DNA from: Rutidosis leptorrhynchoides
Taxonomy: Eukaryota > Streptophyta > Magnoliopsida > Asterales > Asteraceae
Reading direction: 5' to 3'
DNA length: 64,000 bases
Assembly (NCBI RefSeq): GCF_046630445.1
Contig: NC_092333.1
Span: forward strand, 706,767,001 to 706,831,000
Shown here: positions 1 to 12,232 of the stretch, in pieces
How the letters are laid out: every line of letters starts with the position of its first letter
How positions within the stretch are numbered: the stretch's first letter is position 1
Translations under genes and position numbers: made by a program
Notes under the pieces: model-generated
What the model was told of the DNA's origin: nothing
What the model saw: only the letters and a program-made list of their open reading frames with translations
Databases searched by the model: none

Positions 1-1120
1 GTCTTCCGAAAAAGAAACGCGCTTCTTGATTTAGGTCATGAAGTTGTCGTCCAGACCAGCTGTAGGTTGACGAAAAATCTAGAAAAGTCATCACTAAAAT
101 CAGCAGGAAATCCACGGACCTCAGCATCAAACAGGGTCGCCAAGTGGTCAGATTTATCCTAACCATGAGAAGGATTTATCTCGTACAATGGGGGGGGCAC
201 CGTGCAAATTAGCTTGATAAGACTAATGAATCAGATCCCCAGAAAGGATAATCTCCTTAAAGATCAAAAATCAGCTTTTAAGCCTGATATTACTCAATCC
301 TTGAGATTGACCTTAAAGATTGAGAATTCAAACTCATGGAATTCAATGATATCTAAACTCGAACGAGAAAATATGTTGATCAAAATTACAAACCGATTTG
401 TTTTCTGAAAACCCTATTTTCAATGCGTTCATTACCATTGAACGTAAAATCCTAGGAATTCACCTAGGAATTCATTAGGTCACCTGAACCAAATCGGGTG
501 TCAACCGTAAGAACGGTGGTTGCATAGCATGGTCAAAGACAGGACCTTGTACCAGACCGAAAAATCATAAGGGTGAGCTTTACTATTGCTCCTACCAAGG
601 ATAGTAATTGCGTCCGACAAGTTATAGACCATAATTAAAAGCATGTCAGGGGACATTGCCTTAACAGTTGCTTGTTCATCGCTTTCCTTTATAACCGGAC
701 GGTAGTTTACCGAAAGGTAACATACGGGACAAGTAAACTGGACGTGTTGCTTTCCAAATACAAGGTTAGCAAGTGGGTGACACAAAACCGCAAGTTTTGA
801 GCTAAAATTTTCAAATCTGAAACCCACCAAACCCACAAAAATATTTTGCAAACACCGGTAAAGGTTTATCCCGGAAAACTTATCTAGGGTAAAAACTAGA
901 TTTAATTTTCAAAAGATCAAATGTTTTCATAAAGATCCAATTTCCTTAATGGATCTAAATTTTTATAGTCATGTGGGACTGTAAACCATATCGTTACTAC
1001 CATTGTTTATACCGCCATATAGAAATCACTGATGTACAAAGTGTGAAGAATAAAGAAGTGATTCTAGTATTTTAAGACGATATTGCTTGAGGACAAGCAA
1101 CGCTCAAGTGTGGGAATATT
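1..1120 (+). mobile_element. 3' internal region of Athila-type element P (noncoding)
   Basis: This stretch is the reverse complement, at high identity by eye, of 4477 to about 5610, the 3' internal region of element M. It ends in a purine-rich run (AAGTGTGGGAATATT) directly before the TG of an LTR, so it is the 3' internal part of a plus-strand element. No sense ORF of note is present. The rest of P (5' LTR, gag, pol) would lie left of the window. Confidence 0.75.
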
Positions 1121-3106
1121 TGATAATGCTAAAAACGAACATATATTTCATAGCATTATTCCTCAAGAAAGACAAGCTTTTAGTTGCAATTGTTCTATTT
1201 ACAAGTGATATTCGTTTAAATAATAAAAGGTGAAGACAAAAGACAGATTCGACGAATTGAAGATGCAAACGACCAAAAAGCTCAAAAGAACAAAAGACAA
1301 TCAAAGAGGTTCCAATTATTAATAAGAAACGTCTCGAAATTACAAGAGTACAAGATTCAAAACACAAAGTACAAATATAAAATTGTACGCAAGGACGTTC
1401 GAAAATCCGGAACCGGGACCAGAGTCAACTCTTAACGCTCGACGCAACGGACTAAAAATTACAAGTTAACTATGTATATAAATATAATATAATATATAAT
1501 TAATTATATTAATTATATATATATTATATTTATAAATAAAAACCGTCGGCAGAGAAAGACTCCAAGGGACTGAGCTGTAATTTCATTCTCCGCGACTCGC
1601 GGAGTTTGAAGGCAAAAATGCCGCGAGTCGCGGAGCCCCAAAAGTCGACTTTTCCTATAAAAGCAACCGAATTCTGATCGCAAATGATAATCTTTTTCTT
1701 CTTCTCTCATATATACGTAAAATATATATATATAATTTATATTTTAATTTTAATTTTAATTATAATTCTAATAATAAGGGTATGTTAGCGAATGTTGTAA
1801 GGGTGTAAGTTGAAATTCTGAACGTGTAACGCTACGCTATTTTTAATCATTGTAAGTTATGTTCAACCTTTTTACATTAATGTCTCGTAGCTAAGTTATT
1901 ATTATGCTTATTTAAAACGAAGTAATCATGATGTTGGGCTAATTACTAAAATTGGGTAATTGGGCTTTGTACCATAATTAGGGTTTGGACAAAAGAACGA
2001 CACTTGTGGAAATTAGACTATGGGCTATTAATGAGTTTTATATTTGTTTAACTAAATGATAGTTTGTTAATGTTAATATAAAGATTTACAATTGGGCGTC
2101 CCTATAAATTACCATATACACTCGATCGGACACGATGTGCGGGGTATTTATATGTACGAATAATCGTTCATTTAACCGGACACGGGAATGGATTAATAGC
2201 CACTAGAATAATTAAAACAAGGGTGAAATTACATTCAAGGGTAATTGGTGTAATTGCTAACAAAGTAGTAAAACCTTGGTTTACACGCAGTTGATAACCT
2301 GGTGTATTCATTAAACAAAGTATTAAAACCTTGTTACAATTCGAATCCCCAATTAGTTGGAATATTTAACTTCGGGTATAAGAATAATTTAACGAGGACA
2401 CTCGCACTTTATATTTATGACTGATGGACTGTTATGGACAAAAACCAGACGGACATATTAAATAATCCAGGACAAAGGACAATTAACCAATGAGCATAAA
2501 ACTAAAATCAACACGTCAAACATCATGATTACGGAAGTTTAAATAAGCACAATTCTTTATTTCATATTTAATTTCCTTTATTTTATATTTAATTGCACTT
2601 CTAATTATCGCACTTTTATTTATTGTTATTTAATCGCACTTTTAATTATCGTACTTTTTAATTATCGCAATTTTATTTTATCGCACTTTTATTGCAATTT
2701 CATTATCGTTATTTATTTTACGCTTTAAATTAAGTCTTTTATTTATTTAATATTTTACATTAGGTTTTAACAAAGACTAAAGTTTTAAAATCGACAAACC
2801 GGTCATTAAACGGTAAAAACCCCCCCCTTTATAATAATAATATTACTTGTATATATGTTTGTATTTTTATAAAGGTAAACTAATATAGCGTTGAGCTTTG
2901 TTTAAAAAAGATTCCCTGTGGAACGAACCGGACTTACTAAAAACTACACTACTGTACGATTAGGTACACTGCCTATAAGTGTTGTAGCAAGGTTTAAGTA
3001 TATCCGTTCTCTAAATAAATAAATATCTTGTGTAAAAATGTATCGTATTTAATAGTATTTCCTTCAAAAATTTAATACTATTTTGTATACACCCCCTACG
3101 ACATCA
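1121..3106 (+). mobile_element. 3' LTR of Athila-type element P
   Basis: The LTR begins TGATAATGCT and ends TACGACATCA, and it nearly matches the solo LTR at 8089-10076. A TATA box (TATAAAAG) lies at 1656-1663, just downstream of two hairpin motifs (1588-1604 and 1621-1635). An A+T-rich stretch with repeated ATTATCGCACTTTTA-like units lies at about 2580-2715. The right flank starts ATATT, the same duplication sequence seen at the solo LTR. Confidence 0.85.
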
Positions 3107-3329
3107 ATATTCCTTAGCATTCATCTTCTAAATCATGTCAAAAATAATCATTATAGCAATTAAGCGAGTTCCAAATGGCATTCATATTAATTAAATCGAG
3201 TTCATGCATTTTTGACTCAAAAAGTCCACTTTAATATTCAAAAATCATGTTTAGGATCAAAGTTTTGATCATTTAGCAATCTAAACATGTTACACTACTC
3301 AATTTAGTATAAACTAACAACAAAATTCG
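3107..3329 (-). repeat. Second copy of M spacer DNA next to P LTR
   Basis: These 223 bp look identical to 10077-10299, which is M internal spacer lying right of the P solo LTR. The copy stops exactly at a TCG shared with the M LTR sequence that follows. It shows that P's 3' LTR here and the solo LTR at 8089 have the same right flank, so both derive from a single insertion that was later duplicated. Confidence 0.8.
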
Positions 3330-4476
3330 ACTGCATGTAATCCAAGGTTTTACTACTTTGTTAACAATTATACCAATTACCCTTGAATGTAATCCACCCC
3401 TGTTTTAATGAGTCCATTAACCATTAATCCATTCCCGTATCCGGTCAAATGAACACTAATTCATATTTATAGATATCCCGCCCACCGTACCCGATTAAGC
3501 GTATGTGATTATATATAAATACGTCAAATTGTAATCTTTATATTAAATTAACGAGGTATCGTTTAGTTAATATAAAGCCCATTAATAGCCCATAGTCTAA
3601 TTTCCACAAGTGTCGTTCTTTTGTCCAAACCCCAATTATGGTACAAAGCCCAATTACCCAGTCTTAATATTTCGCCCAACATCATGATTACTTCGATTTA
3701 AATAAGCATAATAATAACTTAGCTATGAGACATTAATTTAAAAAGGTTGAACATAACTTACAATGATTAATAATATCGTAGCGTTACACGGACAGAATTT
3801 CGACTTACACACTTACAAATTCGCCACTATAACCTTATTATTATTAAACTTAAATTAAAATTAAAATTATAAAATATAAATATATTTTTACGTATATAGA
3901 AAAGAAAGAAAAAGGGTAATGAATCGATCAGAATGCGCGGCCTTTTATAGGCCCACGTTTCACTGTTGAGCTCCGCGAGTGCGGAGGTTTTCTTCATCAA
4001 AGCTCTGCGAGTGCGGAGGTCTGGAATCTAGCTCATAGATCAAATTCAAAACGTGAACTGCGTATAATTATAATATATAATAATATATATAATTAATTAT
4101 ATATTATATTATATTCTTGTGCATAGTTGACTTGTAATTTTTGGTCCGTTGCATCGCACGCTGAAAGTTAGTTCATGTCTCGGTTTCGAATTTTCGAACA
4201 CCTTTTCGTACAATTTAATATCTTGTACTTTGTGTTTCACGGCTTATACTCTTGTAATTTTTAGACGTTTCTCATCAATAATTTGAACCACTTGAATTGT
4301 ACTTTGTACTTTTTAGCTTTTTGGTCATTTGCGTCTTCAAATCATCGAATCTGTCTTTTGTCTTCACCTTTTATTATTTAAACGAATATCACTTGTAAAT
4401 AGAACAATTGCAACTAAAATCTTGTCTTTCTTGAGGGATAATGATATGAAATATATGTTCGTTTTTAGCATTATCA
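3330..4476 (-). mobile_element. Truncated LTR of Athila element M
   Basis: Read on the minus strand it starts TGATAATGCT at 4476 and matches M's 5' LTR (23423 down to about 19927). It is cut off after about 1.15 kb, so its U5 side is missing. TATA box (minus CTATAAAAGG) is at 3941-3950, with the paired GC-rich hairpin motifs at 3971-3986 and 4003-4018 on its upstream side. The adjacent internal DNA at 4477 upward begins with the M polypurine region, so this acts as M's 3' LTR. The truncation joins it to spacer DNA of a second M copy. Confidence 0.8.
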
Positions 4477-6562
4477 AATATTCTCACACTTGAGCGTTGC
4501 TTGTCCTCAAGCAATATAGAACTTGAATATAGCTTTACAAGAATCACTTCTTTATTCTTCACACTTTGTACATCAGTGATTTCTATACGGCGGTATGAAC
4601 AATGATAGTAACGTTGTGGTTTACAGTCTCACATGATTATAAAAATTTAGATCTTTTAAGGAAATTGGATCTTTATGAAAATATTTGATCTTTTTGAAAA
4701 TTCAATCTAGCTTTTACCCTAGATAAGTTTTCCGGAATAACCCTTCACCGGTGCTTGCAAATTGTTTTTGTGGGTTTTGTGGGTTTCAGATTTGAAAATT
4801 TTAGCTCAAAACTTATGGTTTTGTGTCACTCACTTGCTAACCTTGTATTGGGAAAGCAACACGTCCAGTTTACTTGCTCCGTATATTACCTTTCGGTAAA
4901 CTACCGTCCGGTTGTAAAGGAAAGTGTTGAACATGCAACTGTTAAGGCGATGTCCCGTGACCTGCTTTTGATTATGGTCTATATCGTGTCGGATGCAATT
5001 ACTATCCTTGATAGGAGAAATAGTAAAGATCACCCTATAGTTTTTCGGTCTGGCACAAGGTCCTGTCTTCGACCATGCTATGCAACCACCGTTCTTACGG
5101 TTGACACCTGATTTGGTTCAGGTGACCTAATGAATTCCGGTGAATTCTTAGGATTTTACGTTCAATGGTAATGAACGCATTGAAAATAGGGTTTTAGAAA
5201 ACAAATTGGTTTGTAATTTGATCAAAATATTTTCTCGTTCAAGCTCGAGTTTAGATATCATTGAATTTCATGAGTTTGAATTCTCAATCTTTATGGTCAA
5301 TCTCAAGGATTGAGTAATATCAGTCTTAAAAGCTGATTTTTGATCTTTAAGGAGATTATCCTTTCTAGGGATCTGATTCATTAGTCTTATAAACTAATTT
5401 GCATGGTGGCCCCCATTGTACGAGACAGATCCTCTCATGGTTAGGATAAGTCTGACCACTTGGCGACCCTGTTTGATGCTGAGGTCCGTGGATTTCCAGC
5501 TGATTTTCGAGAAAACTTTTCAAGGTTTTTCGTAGACTCTACAACTGGTCTGGACGACAACTTCCTGACCTAAATCAAGAAGCGCGTGTCTTTTTCTCGG
5601 AAGACTTTACTTCCTTTTAAATCAAGTGGCACATTTCTTTCAAATATACTATAAGAAATCGGGTAAAACTTATAAAATTGTCCAAAACAAAAGCATCTTC
5701 AATTATTTGTACAAAAATATATGATATATGTTCTAAATAACTTGGTAAAATTTTCCCACACTTGGCTTTTATTTTCCTTTCTTTGCCTTTTTATTTTCCT
5801 CTATTCCATTTTAAATGAATTCAAGCGTTTTGAGTTGTTTCTCAATTTATGTCCTTTCCGAGGTAACAATAATTTCGGTGTTAACACCTAGTTTTATCGT
5901 TTATAAATATGTATAAACATAATTTTGAGTTCATTTAGTTGAAAATTTTTACTAGAATTGGGTAGTCAGTATATAAGACTAGGGTTGTTCTTTATTATCA
6001 TAGAGCACTAGATTCTAATACAACTACTGCGTTACTAGTATTATTAATGGTAACCAAGTGTTTAAATTTAAAATTTTAAAAATTCGAAAGAATTTAACCC
6101 CTTCTCACACTTAAGATCTTGCAATGCCCTAATTTGCAAGAAATCAGTACAATTTAAATTATTGAGGGTGATTAGCGTAAAAAATGATTAAATTTTACCA
6201 AAGTTTCCAAACATATTGTTGTTTATGTTGAATGATAAATGGTGCACATCATTTGTTCATTCCTGCAGTTGTTATTTCACATATATTTTGCATCTTGTCG
6301 TCAAAATTAGTTGCTTTTGCTGAACTTAATGTCAGTCTTTGAAAATGCGCTGTTTTACCCTGTTTTGTATATGAGATAAACTACAAACATATATATACAT
6401 ATTTTTGAAGTTGGGTATATCACCCCACATTCAAAAATTATTAAAAATCTAATAATAAAAGTTAGAAAATTATAAAAACTATTATAGTATCAAAAGAAAT
6501 ATTAAAAGTATAAAATTACAAGTTACCAAATAAATAAAAATAGGCATAAAAGAAAATTAGGG
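4477..6562 (-). mobile_element. M internal 3' noncoding region with polypurine tract
   Basis: The stretch lies between the envelope-like ORF and M's truncated 3' LTR. Its LTR-proximal end (4477-4491, minus AAGTGTGAGAATATT) is the likely polypurine tract. About 1.1 kb of it matches P internal DNA at 1-1120 in inverted orientation. The remainder (about 5630-6562) is A+T-rich and shows no coding signal. Confidence 0.7.
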
Positions 6563-7916
6563 TTAATGAGGATGGTGCCAGTAGAGATTCCATTCATAGC
6601 CGTATGTGCTGTAGAATGCTTGAGTTGGGTCATATGTAGGGTACGGTGGTCGGGTCTGTATAGTCCAGGGAGGAAATACGGGCTTTGGAGTAGGAATGTA
6701 GTTTGTATTTATGTGTGCACAATGTCTTATGATTTGGTTTTGATGATACTGCCAATCTTGAAATGCTCGTTGTCTAGCCATTTCATCCTCATGTTGAGCC
6801 ATAAAAATTTGCATTTCTGTCATCTGATTCCCCCCTCCCGCATTACCTTGCTACTGATCTCTTTCGACCTGTGGATGATGGCCATCATATGGTGCTGCAG
6901 CTTTATGTCGTTTCTTTAAAACCTTAGCACCATGATATACTTTCAAACCAATTGTTTCACGGGGTTCTGGTGCTGCAATTATTAATCCCCCCTGACTTCT
7001 ATCGACACCGTGATACTCAGCAATTAAAGTAACAAAGATACCACCTCCTATTATACTATTAGGCCGTAACTCCTAACCATAGCTGATAAATAATAACCCA
7101 CACAATAGGTATACTCATAGCGCTATGTGGGTCTCGAATGCACATGGGATAAAATAAATTATTCTCATTTACTTTTTCTTTGTTCTTACCTCGCTGTGTA
7201 ATCGAGTTTGCTAAGAACCTATAGATTACTCTTAGCTCAGCTCTATCAATATCAGTATAAGAGTTATTCCTCCCACGAAATCGGTTATGCCTAGTCATTC
7301 TACTCCATATTCCTTTCATATCAAAATTTTCATCAACCCTCCTACCATTAACTATTAACCTTTGACAATCAGTAGATGCTAGTTCCTCAGGCGTATATAT
7401 ACACAAAGCCTGAGCCATGTCTAGTAGAGACATATGGCGCATCACACCTCCTAATAAAAATCTAATAAAACTCCGATCGGTTAAGGTAGCTACCCGATCA
7501 TTTATTTCAACATTACATAATACTTCCACACACCATTCTCTATATACACGCCTACGTATATTAAACAAACGTTCCCAATCATTAAAAGTAGAATTACCAT
7601 ACCTTTGTGTAAGTAATTCTCTGATTAGATCGGCCAATCTCACTGTTTCTAACGGTTCCCAATCTATTACTCTGGGTACTTCAACAACATTAGACTGAAG
7701 GGTGTGCAAGTTCCTCTGATATTTTGGATAATCTATCCAATGTCGGTCAAACATTAAATTAGGGTGTAAATCTGCCAATTCTATATTTGAATATGAAATG
7801 AATTGATGCGGTAGATTATGTCTATATTGGTCGTTAATCTTCTGTTCTTCTGCATTCTCAGGAGGAGCATTGTGAGCCTGGGATGCGGATGAAGATTCAC
7901 CCCTTTCAGTCTGCAA
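6563..7916 (-). pseudogene. Athila ORF1-like (envelope-position) gene, broken
   Basis: A 285-residue ORF (7916 to 7059) has features of the Athila ORF-1 family, including FLLGG followed by MRHMSLLDMAQAL, then a basic stretch with RIM-like spacing and RDPHSAMSIP. After 7059 the reading continues in another frame (GGGIFVTLIAEYHGVD), implying a one-base insertion near 7060. One further TAG precedes the last 86 residues (6823-6563), which are Q-rich and may be helical. The whole gene would be about 450 codons. No signal peptide or membrane segment is obvious, so the envelope label rests only on its position downstream of pol. Function is unknown. It is downstream of integrase and split from it by the P solo LTR. 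Confidence 0.65.
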
Positions 7917-8088
7917 AACACATTAACACAATTTTTGTGCATCCAAATATGCATTAGTGTTAGCAAAATCATAAATCAAAACAATCATAATGACATGTTT
8001 AATCCATATTAAACTTTATACGCATTTTCATAATATTAACAATTCTACACTTTTACAAATAAACATATATGAAAATTTATACAATATT
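7917..8088 (-). other. M spacer upstream of ORF1-like gene
   Basis: This is an A+T-rich leader to the ORF1-like gene. It ends in ATATT at 8084-8088, the left copy of the 5-bp target duplication of the P solo LTR. Confidence 0.6.
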
Positions 8089-10076
8089 TGGTAATGCTAA
8101 AAACGAACATATATTTCATAACATTATTCCTCAAGAAAGACAAGCTTTTAGTTGCAATTGTTCTATTTACAAGTGATATTCGTTTAAATAATAAAAGGTG
8201 AAGACAAAAGACAGATTCGATGAATTGAAGATGCAAACGACCAAAAAGCTCAAAAGAACAAAAGACAATCAAAGAGGTTCCAATTATTAATAAGAAACGT
8301 CTCGAAATTACAAGAGTACAAGATTCAAAACGCAAAGTACAAAATATAAAATTGTACGCAAGGACGTTCGAAAATCCGGAACCGGGACCAGAGTCAACTC
8401 TTAACGCTCGACGCAACGGACTAAAAATTACAAGTTAACTATGTATATAAATATAATATAATATATAATTAATTATATTAATTATATATATATATTATAT
8501 TTATAAATAAAAACCGTCGGCAGAGAAAGACTCCAAGGGACTGAGCTGTAATTTCATTCTCCGCGACTCGCGGAGTTTGAAGGCAAAAATGCCGCGAGTC
8601 GCGGAGCCCCAAAAGTCGACTTTTTCTATAAAAGCAACCGAATTCTGATCGCAAATGATAATCTTTTTCTTCTTCTCTCATATATACGTAAAATATATAT
8701 ATATAATTTATATTTTAATTTTAATTATAATTATAATTCTAATAATAAGGGTATGTTAGCGAATGTTGTAAGGCTGTAAGTTGAAATTCTGTCCGTGTAA
8801 CGCTACGCTATTTTTAATCATTGTAAGTTATGTTCAACCTTTTTACATTAATGTCTCGTAGCTAAGTTATTATTATGCTTATTTAAAACGAAGTAATCAT
8901 GATGTTGGGCTAATTACTAAAATTGGGTAATTGGGCTTTGTACCATAATTGGGGTTTGGACAAAAGAACGACACTTGTGGAAATTAGACTATGGGCTATT
9001 AATGGGTTTTATATTTGTTTAACTAAATGATAGTTTGTTAATGTTAATATAAAGATTTACAATTGGGCGTCCCTATAAATTACCATATACACTCGATCGG
9101 ACACGATGGGCGGGGTATTTATATGTACGAATAATCGTTCATTTAACCGGACACGGGAATGGATTAATAGCCACTAGAATAATTAAAACAAGGGTGAAAT
9201 TACATTCAAGGGTAATTGGTGTAATTGCTAACAAAGTAGTAAAACCTTGGTTTACACGCAGTTGATAACCTGGTGTACTCATTAAACAAAGTATTAAAAC
9301 CTTGTTACAATTCGAATCCCCAATTAGTTGGAATATTTAACTTCGGGTATAAGAATAATTTGACGAGGACACTCGCACTTTATATTTATGACTGATGGAC
9401 TGTTATGGACAAAAACCAGACGGACATATTAAATAATCCAGGACAAAGGACAATTAACCAATGAGCATAAAACTAAAATCAACACGTCAAACATCATGAT
9501 TACGGAAGTTTAAATAAGCATAATTCTTTATTTCATATTTAATTTCCTTTATTTTATATTTAATTGCACTTCTAATTATCGCACTTTTATTTATTGTTAT
9601 TTAATCGCACTTTTAATTATCGTACTTTTTAATTATCGCAATTTTATTTTATCGCACTTTTATTGCAATTTCATTATCGTTATTTATTTTACGCTTTAAA
9701 TTAAGTCTTTTATTTATTTAATATTTTACATTATGTTTTAACTGCGACTAAAGTTTTACAATCGACAAAACGGTCATTAAACGGTAAAAACCCCCCCTTT
9801 ATAATAATAATATTACTTATATATATGTTTGTATTTTTATAAAAGTAAACTAATATAGCGTTGAGCTTTGTTTAAAAAAGATTCCCTGTGGAACGAACCG
9901 GACTTACTAAAAACTACACTACTGTACGATTAGGTACACTGCCTATAAGTGTTGTAGCAAGGTTTAAGTATATCCGTTCTCTAAATAAATAAATATCTTG
10001 TGTAAAAATGTATCGTATTTAATAGTATTTCCTGCAAAAATTTAATACTATTTTGTATACACCCCCTACGACATCA
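8089..10076 (+). mobile_element. Solo LTR of Athila-type element P
   Basis: An LTR of about 1,988 bp (TGGTAATGCT to TACGACATCA) is flanked by ATATT at 8084-8088 and 10077-10081 with no internal sequence on either side. That is the signature of LTR-LTR recombination after insertion. It lies in the opposite orientation to host element M, between M's small zinc-finger ORF and its ORF1-like gene. TATA box at 8627-8634; hairpin motifs at 8559-8575 and 8592-8606. Confidence 0.9.
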
Positions 10077-11644
10077 ATATTCCTTAGCATTCATCTTCTA
10101 AATCATGTCAAAAATAATCATTATAGCAATTAAGCGAGTTCCAAATGGCATTCATATTAATTAAATCGAGTTCATGCATTTTTGACTCAAAAAGTCCACT
10201 TTAATATTCAAAAATCATGTTTAGGATCAAAGTTTTGATCATTTAGCAATCTAAACATGTTACACTACTCAATTTAGTATAAACTAACAACAAAATTCGG
10301 CAATAACCCGTTTATGTCAAAAAGCCCCAATTTTTCTCAAGAACACGAACCCTAGATTACTCAAAATTTGAAGTTTAAGGCTTCTAATCATGTTAAATAG
10401 CATCAATCTAGGTTATACAAGCATAATACACAAACAATTTAAGCATAATTAATCTAGAAATCATCAAAATCAAATTAGGTATAAATTTATTCAAGAACAC
10501 TAAAAATCCGAATTAAAGAGTATTTAGATGTATAAATTACCGATCTCCTTGAGTAACTTCTTGGTAGGATCCTTTTCAACATGATTTTAGCAAAAAAAAA
10601 AATTGATGTTTAACGGTGAAAAATTTCGAATTTGAGAGCGTTTTGTGTGTGTTTTTCGCAGAAAATTGGGTGTGGTGTGTTGGGGACTGGTCTGTTCGAC
10701 CAGTTAACCCTTTCTGGGTTTTTCAAACTCCACTAGTGCAGATGTGGGTGCCTTTCATGTTCCGCGAGTGCGGATTTCTTTTTCTTTTTTTTATATAAAA
10801 ACCTTTAACTAATAAAACATAAATTAATAAATTTTAAAAATTTGTTTCATTTAAGAATGAGGGCGTTTCAGATCGTTGTCCTAGTCCGTCTCTCGACAAA
10901 ATTTTAAAATTTGTCACTTTTTAAGCGTCGTTTTAAAAGCAAAGATTTTTGGTTTTTTTTTTTTAATGTTTTTGGCATACTTTAATTCAATAAGATTAAA
11001 AATAATGATAATAAAATTTCTCATCCCGCCCTCGGGTAAAGCAATTTCGGTTCAACGACCTAGTCTTCAACTCACGACAAATTTTAAATATCAAATTTTT
11101 AACTTAATGAAATAAAGTAAATTTTTGTTTTTAAATTCACACCAAACTTAATTTTAAAATACATAAAATTAAAAATTCATATAAATATCATTAATATTTT
11201 TATACATTAATTTTACTAACTTATATTAAAAATATTGATTTTAAAAATTTGCATTATATATTAATTTTAAAAACAAGGTAAAAATAAAATTAAAAATCTT
11301 TTTGGTCTTTTATCCCACTTTAATCAATCAAATATTATAAAAAATATACGCCCCTCTTTTGGGTAAAGTAATTTAGGCTATATTACCTAGTTTTACTCCT
11401 GACGAATTTCTGAAATATTTTGGATTGATTGATTAAAGATATTTATACCTTAAGAATAAACGGTAAATTTCGCAGTGATGTAATAAATTTTTGTATGATA
11501 TCAATAATTTCGGTTTCGCATACCTAATTTTATTGAATATCAATTTAATACTTTATAGCGAACGATTCAGCGTTTATTATCAAAAGGTTAAAAGCAATAA
11601 ATAAAAAATAAAAACTGTACATACTTACCTATGAGATAGAATTC
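10077..11644 (-). other. M internal spacer between zinc-finger ORF and ORF1-like gene
   Basis: The DNA is A+T-rich with no convincing ORF. It holds one clear copy of the GC-rich hairpin motif (TCCGCGAGTGCGGA at 10761-10774) and a degenerate partner about 30 bp away (about 10729-10744), repeating the paired arrangement seen in the LTRs and the leader. Confidence 0.6.
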
Positions 11645-12061
11645 TCAGAGACCTGCTTTAGCCGACTCATAGGAGAGTCGTGTGATTTGGTTTTCCATAG
11701 CTACATAAGCGTAACCTCGATTCTTTAATAACTTTTCTTCTAAACATATGAACGGTCCTTCTCTGCATAGAGTAACAAATTCGGTATTTGAATATGTTTG
11801 ATTGTTCGAACATTTACCTTCGTGTGACCATTTTCCGCATTTATGACATCTTTCAAGGTGTCGTGCTCTTCTTTTTGTTGCGGATTTTGATTTTCCTTTA
11901 CCAAAATGTGTCTTATGATGATCTTTCCTGAGTTCTTTCCTTACTTCGTCCATTTTTCCTCTTATGAATGATACCAGTTCACTCGGGAAGATGTTATTAT
12001 TATGTTTAGTAATCATAGCGTGTAGTAGTAGACTATGGTTCAGATCAAAGGAATTCTTCAT
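11645..12061 (-). CDS. Small basic zinc-finger ORF downstream of integrase
   Basis: This intact 138-residue ORF lies about 170 bp downstream of M's integrase. It has a hydrophobic and helical N-terminal third (about 1-45), a strongly basic middle (about 45-72, ending KRRARHLER) and a CHKCGKWSHEGKC finger (C-x2-C-x4-H-x3-C, about 73-85), then a 50-residue tail. It sits between integrase and the ORF1-like gene, so it is not the normal gag zinc knuckle, which is present elsewhere in M. The order helical part, arginine-rich stretch, CxxC finger resembles the nucleic-acid-binding proteins of some plant RNA viruses. That is an inference from layout, not a search result. It remains open while neighbouring pol carries several stops. 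Confidence 0.6.
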   Translation of the reverse strand: MKNSFDLNHSLLLHAMITKHNNNIFPSELVSFIRGKMDEVRKELRKDHHKTHFGKGKSKSATKRRARHLERCHKCGKWSHEGKCSNNQTYSNTEFVTLCREGPFICLEEKLLKNRGYAYVAMENQITRLSYESAKAGL

Positions 12062-12232
12062 CTCGTAAAACCTAAAAGAAATAAAAATTCAGAATGGAGG
12101 GAGAAGACTAGTTCTTTAGGGTCTGCTAGGGAAAGACCATTCGGATTCCATTTTCAAGAACTACACGAAAACAGAAAATCTAACTTTAACAGAAATACAT
12201 ATTACCCTTAAAAGATTCGAATCTTCCCACAC

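Noticed and set aside
2580-2715. Possible CRISPR-like or satellite array (ATTATCGCACTTTTA units)
   Set aside because: Units are irregular, A+T-rich and part of every P and M LTR; there are no unique spacers.
501-5111. Homologous antisense ORFs at 501-851 (-) and 4755-5111 (+) in P and M internal DNA
   Set aside because: They run against the element sense, and amino-acid changes are as common as expected without selection; the C-termini differ by frameshift. Conserved repeat DNA explains them.
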